Positions 42,362 through 51,295 of a stretch of DNA of 64,000 bases are shown here, in pieces. The position numbers and the translations under genes were made by a program. The notes beneath the pieces were generated by a model. That model worked only from the letters and a program-made list of their open reading frames with translations. It did not search any database and was not told the origin of the DNA. The stretch comes from Kribbella amoyensis. Its GTDB lineage: Bacteria; Actinomycetota; Actinomycetes; Propionibacteriales; Kribbellaceae. The number at the start of each line of letters is the position of its first letter. The stretch's first letter is position 1. The stretch spans positions 1,550,001 through 1,614,000 of the forward strand of contig NZ_VIVK01000001.1 in the NCBI RefSeq assembly GCF_007828865.1, given 5' to 3'.

Positions 42362-43849
42362 ATGTCCCCGACCGCGCGCAGAGCCCGACGAGCCCGGCCC
42401 CGCACCGACGGGACCACGCGGCGCCGGACGACTCTCGGCGCGTTGGGTCTCGCGATCGCCGGCGCCCTGCTCCCCGGTACGGCGTACCTGGTGGCGGGGC
42501 GCCGGCGACTGGGCACACTCGTCCTGGTCACCTGGCTGGGCCTGCTCGGCAGCGCGGCGTACGTCGGTCTCGTCCGGCGCGAGGACCTGATCAGCTGGGC
42601 CCTCGATCCGGACGTGCTGCTCGGGATGATCCTCGGCCTGATCGGGCTCGGTCTCGCCTGGGTCACCGTTCTCGTCACGTCGTACAAGCTGCTCCGCCCG
42701 GTCCCGAGCGGCATCGGGCCACGGCTGTTCGGCTCGGCGGTGATCGGGCTGGTCTGTTTCGCGATCGCGGCCGGCTCGGCGGTCGGTACACAGAACCTGG
42801 TCGCCCAGCGCAACCTGGTCACCAAGGTTTTCGCGGACGGCGACTCGAAGAGCGGGACCAAGCCGCAGCTCGACCGCAAGGACCCGTGGGCCGACCTCCC
42901 GCGCCTCAACCTGCTCCTGCTCGGCGCCGACGACGCGGAGGGCCGCCCCGGGACCAGGACCGACACGGTGATCGTGGCCAGCATCGACACCCGGACCGGC
43001 GACACGGCCCTGATCTCGCTCACCCGCAACTTCATGCGGATGCCGTTCCCGAAGGGCACCCCGCTGCACGACAAGTTCCCCACCGGCTTCTGGAACCCGG
43101 CCGTCCCGGCGGACAAGGAGCAGTCCGAGTTCTACCTGGACGCGATGTACAAGAACGTCCCGCGCGACTACGGCAACCTGCTGGAGCCCTCCGACAACCC
43201 CGGCGCCGACGTCCTCAAACTCTCGGTCGGCGAAGCTCTCGGGCTCAAGCTGCACTACTACCTGCAGATCAACCTCTCCGGCTTCGAGAAGATGGTCGCC
43301 GCCCTCGGCGGCATCACGGTGAACATCAACTACCCGGTCCCGGTCGGCGGTGACGACGACAAGAACATCCCGCCCGGCCGGTACCTCCAACCAGGCCCCA
43401 ACCGCAAACTCCAAGGCTTCGACGCCCTCTGGTTCGCCCGAGGCCGCTACCGCGTACCGGGCGCCGACCTCGCCCGCCAAGCCCGCCAGCGCTGCACGAT
43501 CAAGGCCATCGTCGAACGAGCGACTCCGCAGAACGTGCTAACGAACTACCAGGAGATCGCGGCGGCGGGTGAGCAGCTGATCCGCACGGACGTACCGCAG
43601 GAGCAGCTGGCGAACTTCGTCGCCCTGGGCCAGAAGGTGAAGTCGGCGAAGATCAAGAACGTCGATCTCGACAAGAAGAAGAACTTCCCCAACGGCCGCA
43701 ACCCGAACTACGCAGGCATGAGAGCGATCGTGAAGACCGCGCTGAACCCACCCACCGCGGTCAAGCCAACAGTCCAACCGACTTTGAGACCGACGCCGAC
43801 CGAGGAACCGGCCGACCTGACCGCCTCCTGCGCCTACAACCCCAGCTGA
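42362..43849 (+). CDS. LCP (LytR-CpsA-Psr) family cell-wall ligase
   Basis: A 495-residue membrane protein. The first 50 residues are very basic, then helices TLGALGLAIAGALLPGTAYL, LGTLVLVTWLGLLGSAAYVG, a pair near residues 90-130 and one that leads into the extracellular LCP domain. The domain begins NLLLLGADDAEGRPGTRTDT, continues with ISLTRNFMRMPFP and the late FARGRYRVPGADLARQARQR with the phosphate-binding Arg residues. LCP enzymes attach polymers to peptidoglycan. The C-terminal tail is Pro/Thr-rich. It has more N-terminal helices than usual. Confidence 0.92.
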   Translation: MSPTARRARRARPRTDGTTRRRTTLGALGLAIAGALLPGTAYLVAGRRRLGTLVLVTWLGLLGSAAYVGLVRREDLISWALDPDVLLGMILGLIGLGLAWVTVLVTSYKLLRPVPSGIGPRLFGSAVIGLVCFAIAAGSAVGTQNLVAQRNLVTKVFADGDSKSGTKPQLDRKDPWADLPRLNLLLLGADDAEGRPGTRTDTVIVASIDTRTGDTALISLTRNFMRMPFPKGTPLHDKFPTGFWNPAVPADKEQSEFYLDAMYKNVPRDYGNLLEPSDNPGADVLKLSVGEALGLKLHYYLQINLSGFEKMVAALGGITVNINYPVPVGGDDDKNIPPGRYLQPGPNRKLQGFDALWFARGRYRVPGADLARQARQRCTIKAIVERATPQNVLTNYQEIAAAGEQLIRTDVPQEQLANFVALGQKVKSAKIKNVDLDKKKNFPNGRNPNYAGMRAIVKTALNPPTAVKPTVQPTLRPTPTEEPADLTASCAYNPS

Positions 43850-43931
43850 GCACGAGGCGCCGCTGATCCGACGCGGCAGGCCATCTTTGAGCACGGCCCA
43901 GTTATTTGCGGGGTCGGAATCCGGCTGGGTC

Positions 43932-44018
43932 GCGCACAAGGTGGGCCAGCCGTTCGACCTTGTGCGCCGTCCAGCTACTTCTCCGGCCCGAAACTGACTG
44001 AGCCGCACACAAAGACGC
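43932..44018. repeat. Diverged copy of the 1.9-2.5 kb repeat with a perfect hairpin
   Basis: Here GCGCACAAGGT (43932-43942) pairs with ACCTTGTGCGC (43957-43967), an 11-bp perfect stem with a 14-nt loop. GTGGGCCAGCCGTT inside is the reverse complement of AACGGCTGACCCAC in the 1.9-2.5 kb units, with one difference, and a GCACACAAAGACG word follows at ~44004. The orientation is opposite. It lies 83 bp after the LCP stop and could also terminate that transcript. Confidence 0.7.
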
Positions 44019-44033
44019 GGGAGCCGGTGGCTT

Positions 44034-44068
44034 GGGGTGGGGTGGGGGTGGGGTGGGGTGGGGTGGGC
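44034..44068 (+). repeat. (GGGGT)n tract, potential G-quadruplex
   Basis: Seven runs of three to five G separated by single T bases occur in 35 bp, so four or more G-runs could stack as a quadruplex in the plus strand. It lies 4 bp past the stop of the leftward SDR gene, so it would be C-rich in that transcript. It could affect termination or local replication, which is inference. Confidence 0.8.
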
Positions 44069-44072
44069 GTTT

Positions 44073-44837
44073 CTACGCGTACCGGACGCCCAGGCCGCCG
44101 TCGACGGACCAGTTGGCGCCCGTTACGTACGACGCGGCCTCCGAGGCGAGGAAGCACACGACCTCTGCCACGTTCTCCGGCGTCCCGATGCGCCCCAGCG
44201 GATGGACGCTCAGGGCCTTCTCGCGTTCGCCCGGAATCGTGTCGAAGAACTCTTCCAGCAGGTCGGTGCCGATGTAGCCGGGGCTGACCGCGTTCACGCG
44301 GACGTTGTGGGGTGCCACGTCGAGGGCCAGGGAGCGGGTCATGCCGACCAGGCCGGACTTCGCCGCGGCGTACGGGAACATGCCGGCGGTGGTCAGGCTG
44401 GAGTGGATGGAGGCGATGTTGACGATCGCGCCGTGCCGGTCGGCGATCATCGACGGCAACACCTGGCGGGCCATCAGCCAGGCGCCCTTCAGGTCGACGT
44501 CGAAGACGCTGTCCCATTCCTCGACGGTCATCTTGGTCGCGTCGGCGTACGCGTTCTTGCCGGCGTTGTTGACCAGGACGGTGACCGGGCCGAGGTCGGC
44601 GACGATCGCGTCGACGGCGGTACGGACGGCGGACTCGTCGGTGATGTCGCCGACGGCGGCGTGGACCCGGGCGCCGGTGGCTTTCAGGTCGGCGGTCGTG
44701 GTGGCGAGTTCGTCTTCGAGGACGTCGAGCAGGGCCACGGCGGCACCCTCCTCGGCGGCCTTGAGGGCGACCGCGCGGCCGATTCCGCGGGCTGCTCCGG
44801 TGACCAGTACGACCTCGTCCGTCAGACGTCCAGACAC
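44073..44837 (-). CDS. SDR family oxidoreductase (FabG-like)
   Basis: A 254-residue classical SDR, GTG start at 44837. TGAARGIGRAV gives the cofactor motif, LVNNAGKN the NNAG, NIASIHSSL the catalytic Ser, and YAAAKSGLVG the YxxxK. GGLGVRYA ends it. NAD(P) preference is unclear (LLDVLED after strand 2 suggests NAD). It lies 29 bp behind the TetR gene and is probably co-transcribed, so it may belong to the streptogramin-type cassette regulated there, or be an unrelated neighbour. Confidence 0.9.
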   Translation of the reverse strand: MSGRLTDEVVLVTGAARGIGRAVALKAAEEGAAVALLDVLEDELATTTADLKATGARVHAAVGDITDESAVRTAVDAIVADLGPVTVLVNNAGKNAYADATKMTVEEWDSVFDVDLKGAWLMARQVLPSMIADRHGAIVNIASIHSSLTTAGMFPYAAAKSGLVGMTRSLALDVAPHNVRVNAVSPGYIGTDLLEEFFDTIPGEREKALSVHPLGRIGTPENVAEVVCFLASEAASYVTGANWSVDGGLGVRYA

Positions 44838-44866
44838 TGCTCCTCCTTCAACGGTGTAGAGGCAGA

Positions 44867-45478
44867 CTAGTGCCGCAACAACCCCGCGATGGCGGCAGCG
44901 GCGGAATCTCTCGCGTACTGGTCAGCCTCCGCCCGGCTCATCCGCGATCGTCGGAGGACCAGCTGGTGGTACAGCGGTGACGTCGCCGCCATCACCACCC
45001 GCGCGGCCGCGGTATCGCCCGGTACCTCGCCTCGCGTGATCGCCCGCTCGACCACGACGGCGCTGCGCTCGTACCGGTCGTCCCAGAACCGGGTGAGCGC
45101 CTCGGCGGCCTCCGGAGTACGGAACGACGCCGCGATCACGGCCAGGGTGACCGACGAATCGCCCGACAACGCCTCCCGGACCTCGCGGTTCAGCGCCACC
45201 AGATCTGCCTCCAGCGAACCCGTGTCCGCCGGCGCCCAGGTGTCGTCCACGCCCGCCTCCAGCAGGTCGACGAGCAACCCGGCGACCGTCTTCCAGCGCC
45301 GGTAGATCGTGGTCCGGTGCACCCCCGACCGGGCGGCGACCCCGTCGATCGTCAGCCCGTCGTACCCCGTGTCGGCGAGCTCCGCCTGCACGGCCTCCAG
45401 CACCTGGTCACGGACCCGCGCACTACGGCCGCCAGGACGACTCGTGGCATTCCGGGTTGCCCTCGACGCAGTGGTCAT
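44867..45478 (-). CDS. TetR/AcrR family regulator
   Basis: A 203-residue repressor. The N-terminal ~20 residues are basic; the HTH is ADTGYDGLTIDGVAARSGVH followed by RTTIYRRWKTVAGLLVDLLE, and the C-terminal domain is TetR_C-like (ALTRFWDDRYERSAVVVERA). Its ATG is 9 bp from a 26-bp operator shared with the divergent ABC-F/Vgb genes, so it very probably represses them and itself and is released by a streptogramin-like drug. Confidence 0.92.
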   Translation of the reverse strand: MTTASRATRNATSRPGGRSARVRDQVLEAVQAELADTGYDGLTIDGVAARSGVHRTTIYRRWKTVAGLLVDLLEAGVDDTWAPADTGSLEADLVALNREVREALSGDSSVTLAVIAASFRTPEAAEALTRFWDDRYERSAVVVERAITRGEVPGDTAAARVVMAATSPLYHQLVLRRSRMSRAEADQYARDSAAAAIAGLLRH

Positions 45479-45486
45479 GCAATCAT

Positions 45487-45512
45487 CTTAACGCAACATT
45501 CGTCGCATTAAG
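45487..45512. promoter_or_regulatory. 26-bp TetR operator between tetR and the ABC-F gene
   Basis: CTTAACGCAAC-ATTC-GTCGCATTAAG is a dyad with matching 11-bp arms (two C/T, A/G differences) and a 4-nt centre. It lies 9 bp from the TetR ATG and 91 bp from the ABC-F start. The sequence is unusually AT-rich for this genome, as expected for an operator overlapping a promoter. Confidence 0.88.
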
Positions 45513-45602
45513 GGAGAAGCTCAGTGATCCTCTGACCCGCCGCCGTTCCGGTGGTCCACCAGCCACCGTCCGAACAGACCCCGCGTGTCAGGAGGTACAC
45601 CC

Positions 45603-47189
45603 ATGTCTGCCCAGCTCTCCCTGCACCACGTCACCAAGTCGTACGACCACCGCCTCGTCCTCGACGACGTCTACTGCGCGTTCCCGCCCGGCCGGATCAG
45701 CGGCCTGATCGGTGAGAACGGTTCGGGCAAGTCGACGTTGCTCCGGTTGCTCGCCGGCGTCGAAGCACCCGACGACGGCACCGTCACGGTCGCCGGCGCG
45801 GGGATCGGGTTCCTGGCCCAGGACAACCCGTTGCCCCTGCACCTCGACGTCGCCGCGGTCGCCGATCACGCGCTCGCCGAGCTCCGGCAGCTCGAACGGC
45901 GGTTGCGCGAGCTCGAACTACTCCTTGCCGAGGGCAACCTCGGCGTGCTCGACGAGTACGGCGACCTGCAGAACGCCTTCGAGGCCCGCGAGGGGTACGA
46001 CGCGGACGCGCGGCTCGCCCGGGCGACGTACGGGCTCGGGCTGAACCGGATCCCGTCGACCCGGCGGCTGGCCGAGTTGTCCGGCGGCGAACTCGCCCGG
46101 CTGCACCTGGCCGCGGTGCTGGCCGCCTCGCCCGAGGTGCTGTTGCTCGACGAACCCACCAACCACCTCGACGTCGCCGCGTCCACCTGGCTGGAGAACC
46201 ACCTCCGCTCCCGGCGCGGGACGACGGTCGTGGTATCGCACGATCGCGCGTTCCTGGAGCGCACGGCGTCCACGTTGTTCGAGGTGGACGGTGACACGCA
46301 TCGCGTCACCCGGTACGGCACCGGGTACGAGGGCTATCTGGTCGAGAAGGCGGCCGAGCGGGCCCGGATCGCGCAGACCCGGCAGACCTGGGAGGACGAC
46401 GTCACCGCGATGCGGGCCACGGTCCGGACCACCGCGGACCGGGTCGCGTACGGGAAGCCCATGAAGGACAACAACAAGGTCGCGTACGACCGGGCGACCG
46501 GCCGGGTGAACGAGGCCGAGCGGAGCAAGATCCGCAACGCCAAGGAGCGCCTCCGCCGGTTGGAGGCCGACCCGCCTCCCGTCCCGGCGAAGCCGCTGGA
46601 GTTCCGGGCCTCGCTCCGGACCGGGACCCGGCAGGCGGGCGTGATCCTCGACGCCGTCGGGGTCTCCGTCGGGCACAGGCTGCACCCCCAGTCCCTGGAG
46701 ATCGACGCGAGCAGCCGGATCCTGATCACCGGACCCAACGGCATCGGTAAGTCCACGCTGCTCGACGTCCTCGCGGGCGACCTCGCACCGGACACCGGGT
46801 ACGTCGACCGCCGCGGCGCCGTCGGGTACCTGCCCCAGGAAGTGACCGAGACCAAGCCGGACGAGACCCTACGATCGGCGCTCGCGAGGCATCCCGGGGC
46901 GGCCGGGCTCGGCTTGTTCCGGCAGGAGCAGTTGCCGACCCGGATCGGCCAGTTGTCGACCGGGCAACGGCGCCGGCTCGCCCTCGCCAGGTTGCTGACG
47001 GCAAGGTACGACGCGTTGCTGCTCGACGAGCCGACGAACCACCTGTCCCTGGTCCTCGTCGAGGAACTCGAGGCCGCCCTGGACACGTACGACGGCGCGC
47101 TCGTCGTGGTCAGTCACGATCGCAGGTTCGTCTCCCGCTGGCGCGGCGAGATCCACGAGATCAAGGAGGAAGCCCTTGTCAGCCACTGA
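45603..47189 (+). CDS. ABC-F ribosomal protection protein (antibiotic resistance type)
   Basis: A 528-residue ABC-F protein with two nucleotide-binding domains. The first has [17 protein letters not shown] and [10 protein letters not shown]; the second has [17 protein letters not shown] and [10 protein letters not shown]. The basic coiled interdomain linker (~245-330, [20 protein letters not shown]) enters the ribosome. ARE-type ABC-F proteins dislodge drugs such as streptogramin A, lincosamides and pleuromutilins. Start ATG at 45603 is decided by AGGAGGT. Its stop overlaps the downstream vgb start by 14 bp, forming one operon. Confidence 0.92.
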   Translation: MSAQLSLHHVTKSYDHRLVLDDVYCAFPPGRISGLIGENGSGKSTLLRLLAGVEAPDDGTVTVAGAGIGFLAQDNPLPLHLDVAAVADHALAELRQLERRLRELELLLAEGNLGVLDEYGDLQNAFEAREGYDADARLARATYGLGLNRIPSTRRLAELSGGELARLHLAAVLAASPEVLLLDEPTNHLDVAASTWLENHLRSRRGTTVVVSHDRAFLERTASTLFEVDGDTHRVTRYGTGYEGYLVEKAAERARIAQTRQTWEDDVTAMRATVRTTADRVAYGKPMKDNNKVAYDRATGRVNEAERSKIRNAKERLRRLEADPPPVPAKPLEFRASLRTGTRQAGVILDAVGVSVGHRLHPQSLEIDASSRILITGPNGIGKSTLLDVLAGDLAPDTGYVDRRGAVGYLPQEVTETKPDETLRSALARHPGAAGLGLFRQEQLPTRIGQLSTGQRRRLALARLLTARYDALLLDEPTNHLSLVLVEELEAALDTYDGALVVVSHDRRFVSRWRGEIHEIKEEALVSH

Positions 47190-48036
47190 GTTCACCCTCA
47201 CCACGGCCGGAGAGGGACCGTACGGCGTGGTGGTGCGCGGCGACGAGGTGTGGACGACCCTGGTCCACGCCGGCGCCGTCGCCCGCCTCGTCGACGGCGA
47301 CGCGCACCGCTTCGACCTGGGCGCGCCCGAGTGCCGGCCGAGTGTGCTCGCCGTCGGACCGGACGACGCGATCTGGTTCACCCGCAGCGGCGACAACAAG
47401 CTCGGCCGGATCGCCGGCGACGAGGTCACCACGATCGCGGTCGAAGGCGGCTCGCCGTACGGCGTTTCAGCGGGACCGGGCGGGGTCTGGTTCACCGTGA
47501 TGGACGCGGACCTGATCGGCAAGGTGGATGCGGCCGGCGCGGTCACGCAGTACGAGATCGGGACGACGGGCGGATTCCCGGCGATGATCACCAGCGACGG
47601 CGAGGAGCTGTGGTTCACCCTCAACGCCGCGAACGCGATCGGCCGGTTGACCACCGACGGCGTGGCGACGACGTACCCCTTGCCGACCGAGGCCGCTGGT
47701 CCGGTCGGGATCAGCGCCGGTCCGGACGCTGTCTGGTTCGTGGAGATCCTCGCCGGGCAGGTCGGGCGGATCGACCGGGACGGCAAGATCGAGGAGTTCC
47801 CGTTGCCGGACCGGGCGTCCAAGCCGCACGCGGTCGCGGCGACACCGGACGGCGGTTGCTGGGTGACGTTGTGGGGATCGGGCGAACTGGTCCGCCTGGA
47901 CGCGACCGGCACGGTCGTCCGCACCGTTGCCCTGGGCGACGGGTCCGAACCGCACGGGCTCGCGCTCGCCGCGGACGGGTCGGTCTGGGTCGCGCTGGAG
48001 CGGGGTTCCGTTGCTCACATTCCGCCTGCGGGGTGA
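47176..48036 (+). CDS. vgb: Virginiamycin B lyase (streptogramin B lyase)
   Basis: A 286-residue seven-bladed beta-propeller. Repeated blades are visible (PYGVVVRGDEVWTTL, PYGVSAGPGGVWFTV, FPAMITSDGEELWFTL, PVGISAGPDAVWFVEI, PHAVAATPDGGCWVTL, PHGLALAADGSVWVALERG). His in the last two blades and Glu in VALERG fit the Vgb active site, which linearises streptogramin B by elimination. The start is TTG at 47176, inside the ABC-F end. The ABC-F and Vgb combination gives resistance to both streptogramin components. Confidence 0.93.
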   Translation: MSATEFTLTTAGEGPYGVVVRGDEVWTTLVHAGAVARLVDGDAHRFDLGAPECRPSVLAVGPDDAIWFTRSGDNKLGRIAGDEVTTIAVEGGSPYGVSAGPGGVWFTVMDADLIGKVDAAGAVTQYEIGTTGGFPAMITSDGEELWFTLNAANAIGRLTTDGVATTYPLPTEAAGPVGISAGPDAVWFVEILAGQVGRIDRDGKIEEFPLPDRASKPHAVAATPDGGCWVTLWGSGELVRLDATGTVVRTVALGDGSEPHGLALAADGSVWVALERGSVAHIPPAG

Positions 48037-48092
48037 GCTGATTCACCCGCTGGAGTGAAGCCCGGCCCGCCGCCGAGGAGGAGTGTGGAGCC

Positions 48093-49004
48093 GTGACCAC
48101 ACTGGTGGCGGTTCGGGCTCGTCCCAAGCTGAGGGACGTGCTCGCGGTAGGGCGGCCGGCGTTCTGGATCGTCTCGGTCGTCCCGTACTCGGTGGGCATC
48201 CTGCTGGCGACGCGCAGCCTGGTGCCCCCGGCGGACCTCTGGCCGCGGCTCCTGCTCGGTGCCGTCGTGATGGGTCCTCTGCTCTGGCTCGCCGTGCTCG
48301 CGATCAACGACGCGTACGACCTGCCCGGCGACCTGCTCAATCCGCGGAAGTCGAAGTCGCCGTTGCTCGACGGGCGGGTGACGCTGACCGCGGCCAAGCA
48401 GCTGTCCGTCGCCGCGGGCGCCACGGCGATCGTGGTGGGCCTGCTGGTCGGCTGGGTGTTCACGCTCGGCGTCGTCCTCGCGTTGGTGCTCGGCTGGGCG
48501 TACAGCGTGCCGCCGGTCCGGCTGAAGACGCGGGCCGGGTTCGACGTCGCGGTGAACTCGCTGGCGCTCGGTGCGTTCGGGCCGTTGGCGGGCTGGGCCG
48601 CGGTGACTCCGGATCTCAGCGACTTCCCGTGGGTGATGGCGTTGCAGGGCACCCTGGCCGCGGCCGCGCTCTACCTGCCGACCACGCTCGCCGACGTGAC
48701 CGCGGATCGCGCCGCGGGGTACCGGACGATCGCGGTCCGGCTCGGTGAGCGGGCGACGTACCGGCTCGGGTTCGCGGCCTGGATCGCGGCGGCCGGGTTG
48801 TCGGTCCTGCTCGCGGCGCTCGACCACGTGATCCCGCGGGGCATGCTGGTACTGGAGGTCGTGATGGTGCCCGTCCTCGTGCTGGCGTACCACCGGCTGA
48901 TCACGCCGCGGATGACGTTCGGCCCGGTGATCGTTCTCGCCGGCCTCTTCCTGATCCCGTGCGGCACCTTCGCGCTGACGTACACCGGCGTCCTCACACT
49001 CTGA
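48093..49004 (+). CDS. UbiA family prenyltransferase
   Basis: A 303-residue protein with ~8-9 membrane helices, starting at GTG 48093. The first aspartate motif is NDAYDLPGD (72-80) and the second is DVTADRAAG near 200, which match the NDxxDxxxD and DxxxD signatures. GWAYSVPPVRLKTR lies between them. Such enzymes transfer a prenyl group to an aromatic or sugar acceptor (menaquinone, arabinogalactan or secondary metabolites); context does not decide. GAGGAGTG precedes the start. Confidence 0.92.
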   Translation: MTTLVAVRARPKLRDVLAVGRPAFWIVSVVPYSVGILLATRSLVPPADLWPRLLLGAVVMGPLLWLAVLAINDAYDLPGDLLNPRKSKSPLLDGRVTLTAAKQLSVAAGATAIVVGLLVGWVFTLGVVLALVLGWAYSVPPVRLKTRAGFDVAVNSLALGAFGPLAGWAAVTPDLSDFPWVMALQGTLAAAALYLPTTLADVTADRAAGYRTIAVRLGERATYRLGFAAWIAAAGLSVLLAALDHVIPRGMLVLEVVMVPVLVLAYHRLITPRMTFGPVIVLAGLFLIPCGTFALTYTGVLTL

Positions 49005-49026
49005 GCCGCCGGACCGTTCCACCGGT

Positions 49027-49713
49027 ATGACCTTCGACTGGAACGCGTTGACGGCAGAGCTCGACGCGGTCGGATGCGCGCTCACCCCTCGCGTCCTGAC
49101 CGCTGAACAATGCCAGGAGATCTCCGGCCTGTACGACCAGGTGGACCGGTTCCGGAGCACGGTCGACATGCAGCGGCACCGCTTCGGCTCGGGACAGTAC
49201 CGGTACTTCGCCCATCCACTGCCCGAGGTGGTCGGCAAGCTGCGGGAGTGGTTCTACCCGCACCTGCTGCCGGTCGCCCGCGACTGGGCCGAGCGACTCG
49301 GGCAGCCGGCACCGTGGCCGGACACGCTGGCCGAGTGGCTGGAGATGTGTCATCAGGCCGGGCAGACGCGGCCGACCCCGATCCTGCTCCGGTACCGCGG
49401 CGGCGACTGGAACGCGTTGCACCGTGACTTGTACGGCGACCTGGTGTTCCCGCTGCAGGTGGTGATCGGGTTGGACCGGCCGGGCGTGGACCACGAGGGC
49501 GGCGAGTTCCTGCTGGTCGAGCAGCGGCCGCGGGCCCAGTCGCGGGGCACCGTGACGTCGTTGCCGCAGGGACACGGGCTGATCTTCACCACGCGGGACC
49601 GGCCGGTGGAATCGGCGCGCGGCTGGTCGGCGGCGCCGGTCCGGCACGGCGTGAGCACCGTACGGTCGGGGATCCGGCACACGCTCGGCCTCGTCTTCCA
49701 CGACGCGGCCTGA
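49027..49713 (+). CDS. 2OG-Fe(II) oxygenase family protein
   Basis: A 228-residue protein. The iron triad is HRDLYGD (His and Asp) with a later His in RHGVSTVRSGIRHTLGL, and the 2OG-binding Arg in the same region. LRYRGGDWNALHRDLYGDLV and VDHEGGEFLLVEQRPRAQSR are the conserved core. These enzymes hydroxylate proteins or small molecules. It follows the UbiA gene by 22 bp and may be on its transcript. Confidence 0.88.
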   Translation: MTFDWNALTAELDAVGCALTPRVLTAEQCQEISGLYDQVDRFRSTVDMQRHRFGSGQYRYFAHPLPEVVGKLREWFYPHLLPVARDWAERLGQPAPWPDTLAEWLEMCHQAGQTRPTPILLRYRGGDWNALHRDLYGDLVFPLQVVIGLDRPGVDHEGGEFLLVEQRPRAQSRGTVTSLPQGHGLIFTTRDRPVESARGWSAAPVRHGVSTVRSGIRHTLGLVFHDAA

Positions 49714-49755
49714 CGGATCCCGCAGGCCTCACTCAGGCTGGGGCTAACGGCAGCC

Positions 49756-50238
49756 TCAGCTCGGCGGCAGTCCGAGCGATTCACCGGCCTGGTCGGCGAT
49801 CCGCTCGCGGAACGGTCGGCGGCCGACTGCCTCGACGATCTCGGCCAGCACCTTCCCGAGCGGCGCCGACAACTCCGCGTCCAGTCCGGCCATCGCCGCG
49901 CTGGTCGCCTTCCACTCGGCCTCGATCACCGGCAGGAGTTCGCGCGCCTTGCCGGTGAGGTGCACGACGCGTTGACGGGCATCCCGCTCACCGGGCTGCT
50001 GCGTGACCAGGCCCGCCTTCGTCAGCTGGGCGACGGTCTGGCTCGCGGCCGAGTGCGTGACCCCGACCGCGGTCGCCAGCTCACGGACCGACAACGGGCC
50101 ACCGGCAACGAGGGCCCGGACGATCGGCGAGAACCGCGGCCGGTACCCGGGCAGCCCGAGGTCGACGTACACCTTGGCCACGTCACCGTCGAGCAGCTCC
50201 AGCACGTGCCGTAACCGGGTGCCGATCGCGTCGTCCAT
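49756..50238 (-). CDS. MarR family regulator
   Basis: A 160-residue regulator. The wing helix PLSVRELATAVGVTHSAASQ, TVAQLTKAGLVTQQPGERDA and QRVVHLTGKARELLPVIEAE are typical. Its gene is divergent from prolyl aminopeptidase across a 51-bp gap with a perfect palindrome. It probably represses both genes, and the ligand is unknown. Confidence 0.9.
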   Translation of the reverse strand: MDDAIGTRLRHVLELLDGDVAKVYVDLGLPGYRPRFSPIVRALVAGGPLSVRELATAVGVTHSAASQTVAQLTKAGLVTQQPGERDARQRVVHLTGKARELLPVIEAEWKATSAAMAGLDAELSAPLGKVLAEIVEAVGRRPFRERIADQAGESLGLPPS

Positions 50239-50248
50239 GCGTACACTC

Positions 50249-50262
50249 TAACAGCGCTGTTA
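50249..50262. promoter_or_regulatory. MarR operator
   Basis: TAACAGCGCTGTTA is a perfect 14-bp palindrome 10 bp before the MarR start and 27 bp before the aminopeptidase start, the right position for autoregulation and control of the neighbour. Confidence 0.85.
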
Positions 50263-50289
50263 CATTTACCTCGTTGCTGGAGGCATCGC

Positions 50290-51240
50290 ATGGGCCAGGA
50301 GACCGAGCCGTACGACCGCGGGCACCTCGACGTCGGCGACGGGCAGCTCGTCCACTGGGAGACCTGCGGCAATCCGAACGGGAAACCGGCGGTCGTCGTG
50401 CACGGCGGACCCGGGTCCGGCGCGGGCCCGTTCTGGGTGCGGTACTTCGACCTGACCAAGTACCGAGTGGTCCTGCTCGACCAGCGCGGCTGTGGGCGAA
50501 GCCTGCCGGACGCCGCCGAGCCGGACGCGGATCTCAGGACGAACACCACGGCCCACCTGATCGCGGACCTGGAGAAGCTGCGGATCCACCTCGGCATCGA
50601 GAAGTGGCTGCTGCTCGGTGGATCGTGGGGTGCGACGCTCGGTCTCGCGTACGCAGAACGGCATCCGGGTTCGGTGTCCGAGATCGTCCTGTTCAGCATC
50701 ACCAACACGACGCGGCGCGAGGTCGAGTGGGTGACGCGGGAGATGGGCCGCGTGTTCCCGGAGGAGTGGGAGCGATTCCGGGACGGCGTACCGGAGTCGG
50801 AGCGGGACGGGAACCTGGCCCTTGCGTACAGCAAGCTCCTGCACGACCCGGATCCCGCGATCCGCGAGAAGGCGGCGCGGGACTGGTGTACGTGGGAGGA
50901 CGTGCACGTCTCCACTTACGGCGGGCACAAGCCGGACCCGCGGTACGACGACCCCGTGTTCCGGCTGCGATTCGCGCGGCTGGTCACCCACTACTGGGGG
51001 CACGCGGCCTGGTTGGAAGAGGGGCAACTGGTCCGGGACGCGGGCAAGCTGGCAGGGATCCCGGGCGTGCTGGTCCACGGCCGGCTCGACGTCAGCAGCC
51101 CGGTCGAGACGGCCTGGCGGATGGCGCGGGCCTGGCCGGAAGCCGAGCTCCACCTGGTCGAACAGGAGGGTCACGGTCTCGGCGGAGCCTCCACGGGCGA
51201 GCTGGTGCGGGCCGCGCTGGAGCGGTTCTCGGATCGCTGA
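50290..51240 (+). CDS. pip: Prolyl aminopeptidase
   Basis: A 316-residue alpha/beta hydrolase. VVHGGPGSGAG near 37-47 is the family's oxyanion loop, DQRGCGRS follows at 64-71, the nucleophile is Ser112 in GGSWGATLG, and the acid and base are in HGRLDVSSP and EGHGLGG. It releases N-terminal proline from peptides. ATG at 50290; the divergent MarR gene probably controls it. Confidence 0.93.
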   Translation: MGQETEPYDRGHLDVGDGQLVHWETCGNPNGKPAVVVHGGPGSGAGPFWVRYFDLTKYRVVLLDQRGCGRSLPDAAEPDADLRTNTTAHLIADLEKLRIHLGIEKWLLLGGSWGATLGLAYAERHPGSVSEIVLFSITNTTRREVEWVTREMGRVFPEEWERFRDGVPESERDGNLALAYSKLLHDPDPAIREKAARDWCTWEDVHVSTYGGHKPDPRYDDPVFRLRFARLVTHYWGHAAWLEEGQLVRDAGKLAGIPGVLVHGRLDVSSPVETAWRMARAWPEAELHLVEQEGHGLGGASTGELVRAALERFSDR

Positions 51241-51295
51241 AAGTTGATCGCTCACTGATCTTTACAGCGCTGGACATCACCGGGACCCTGGTGTG

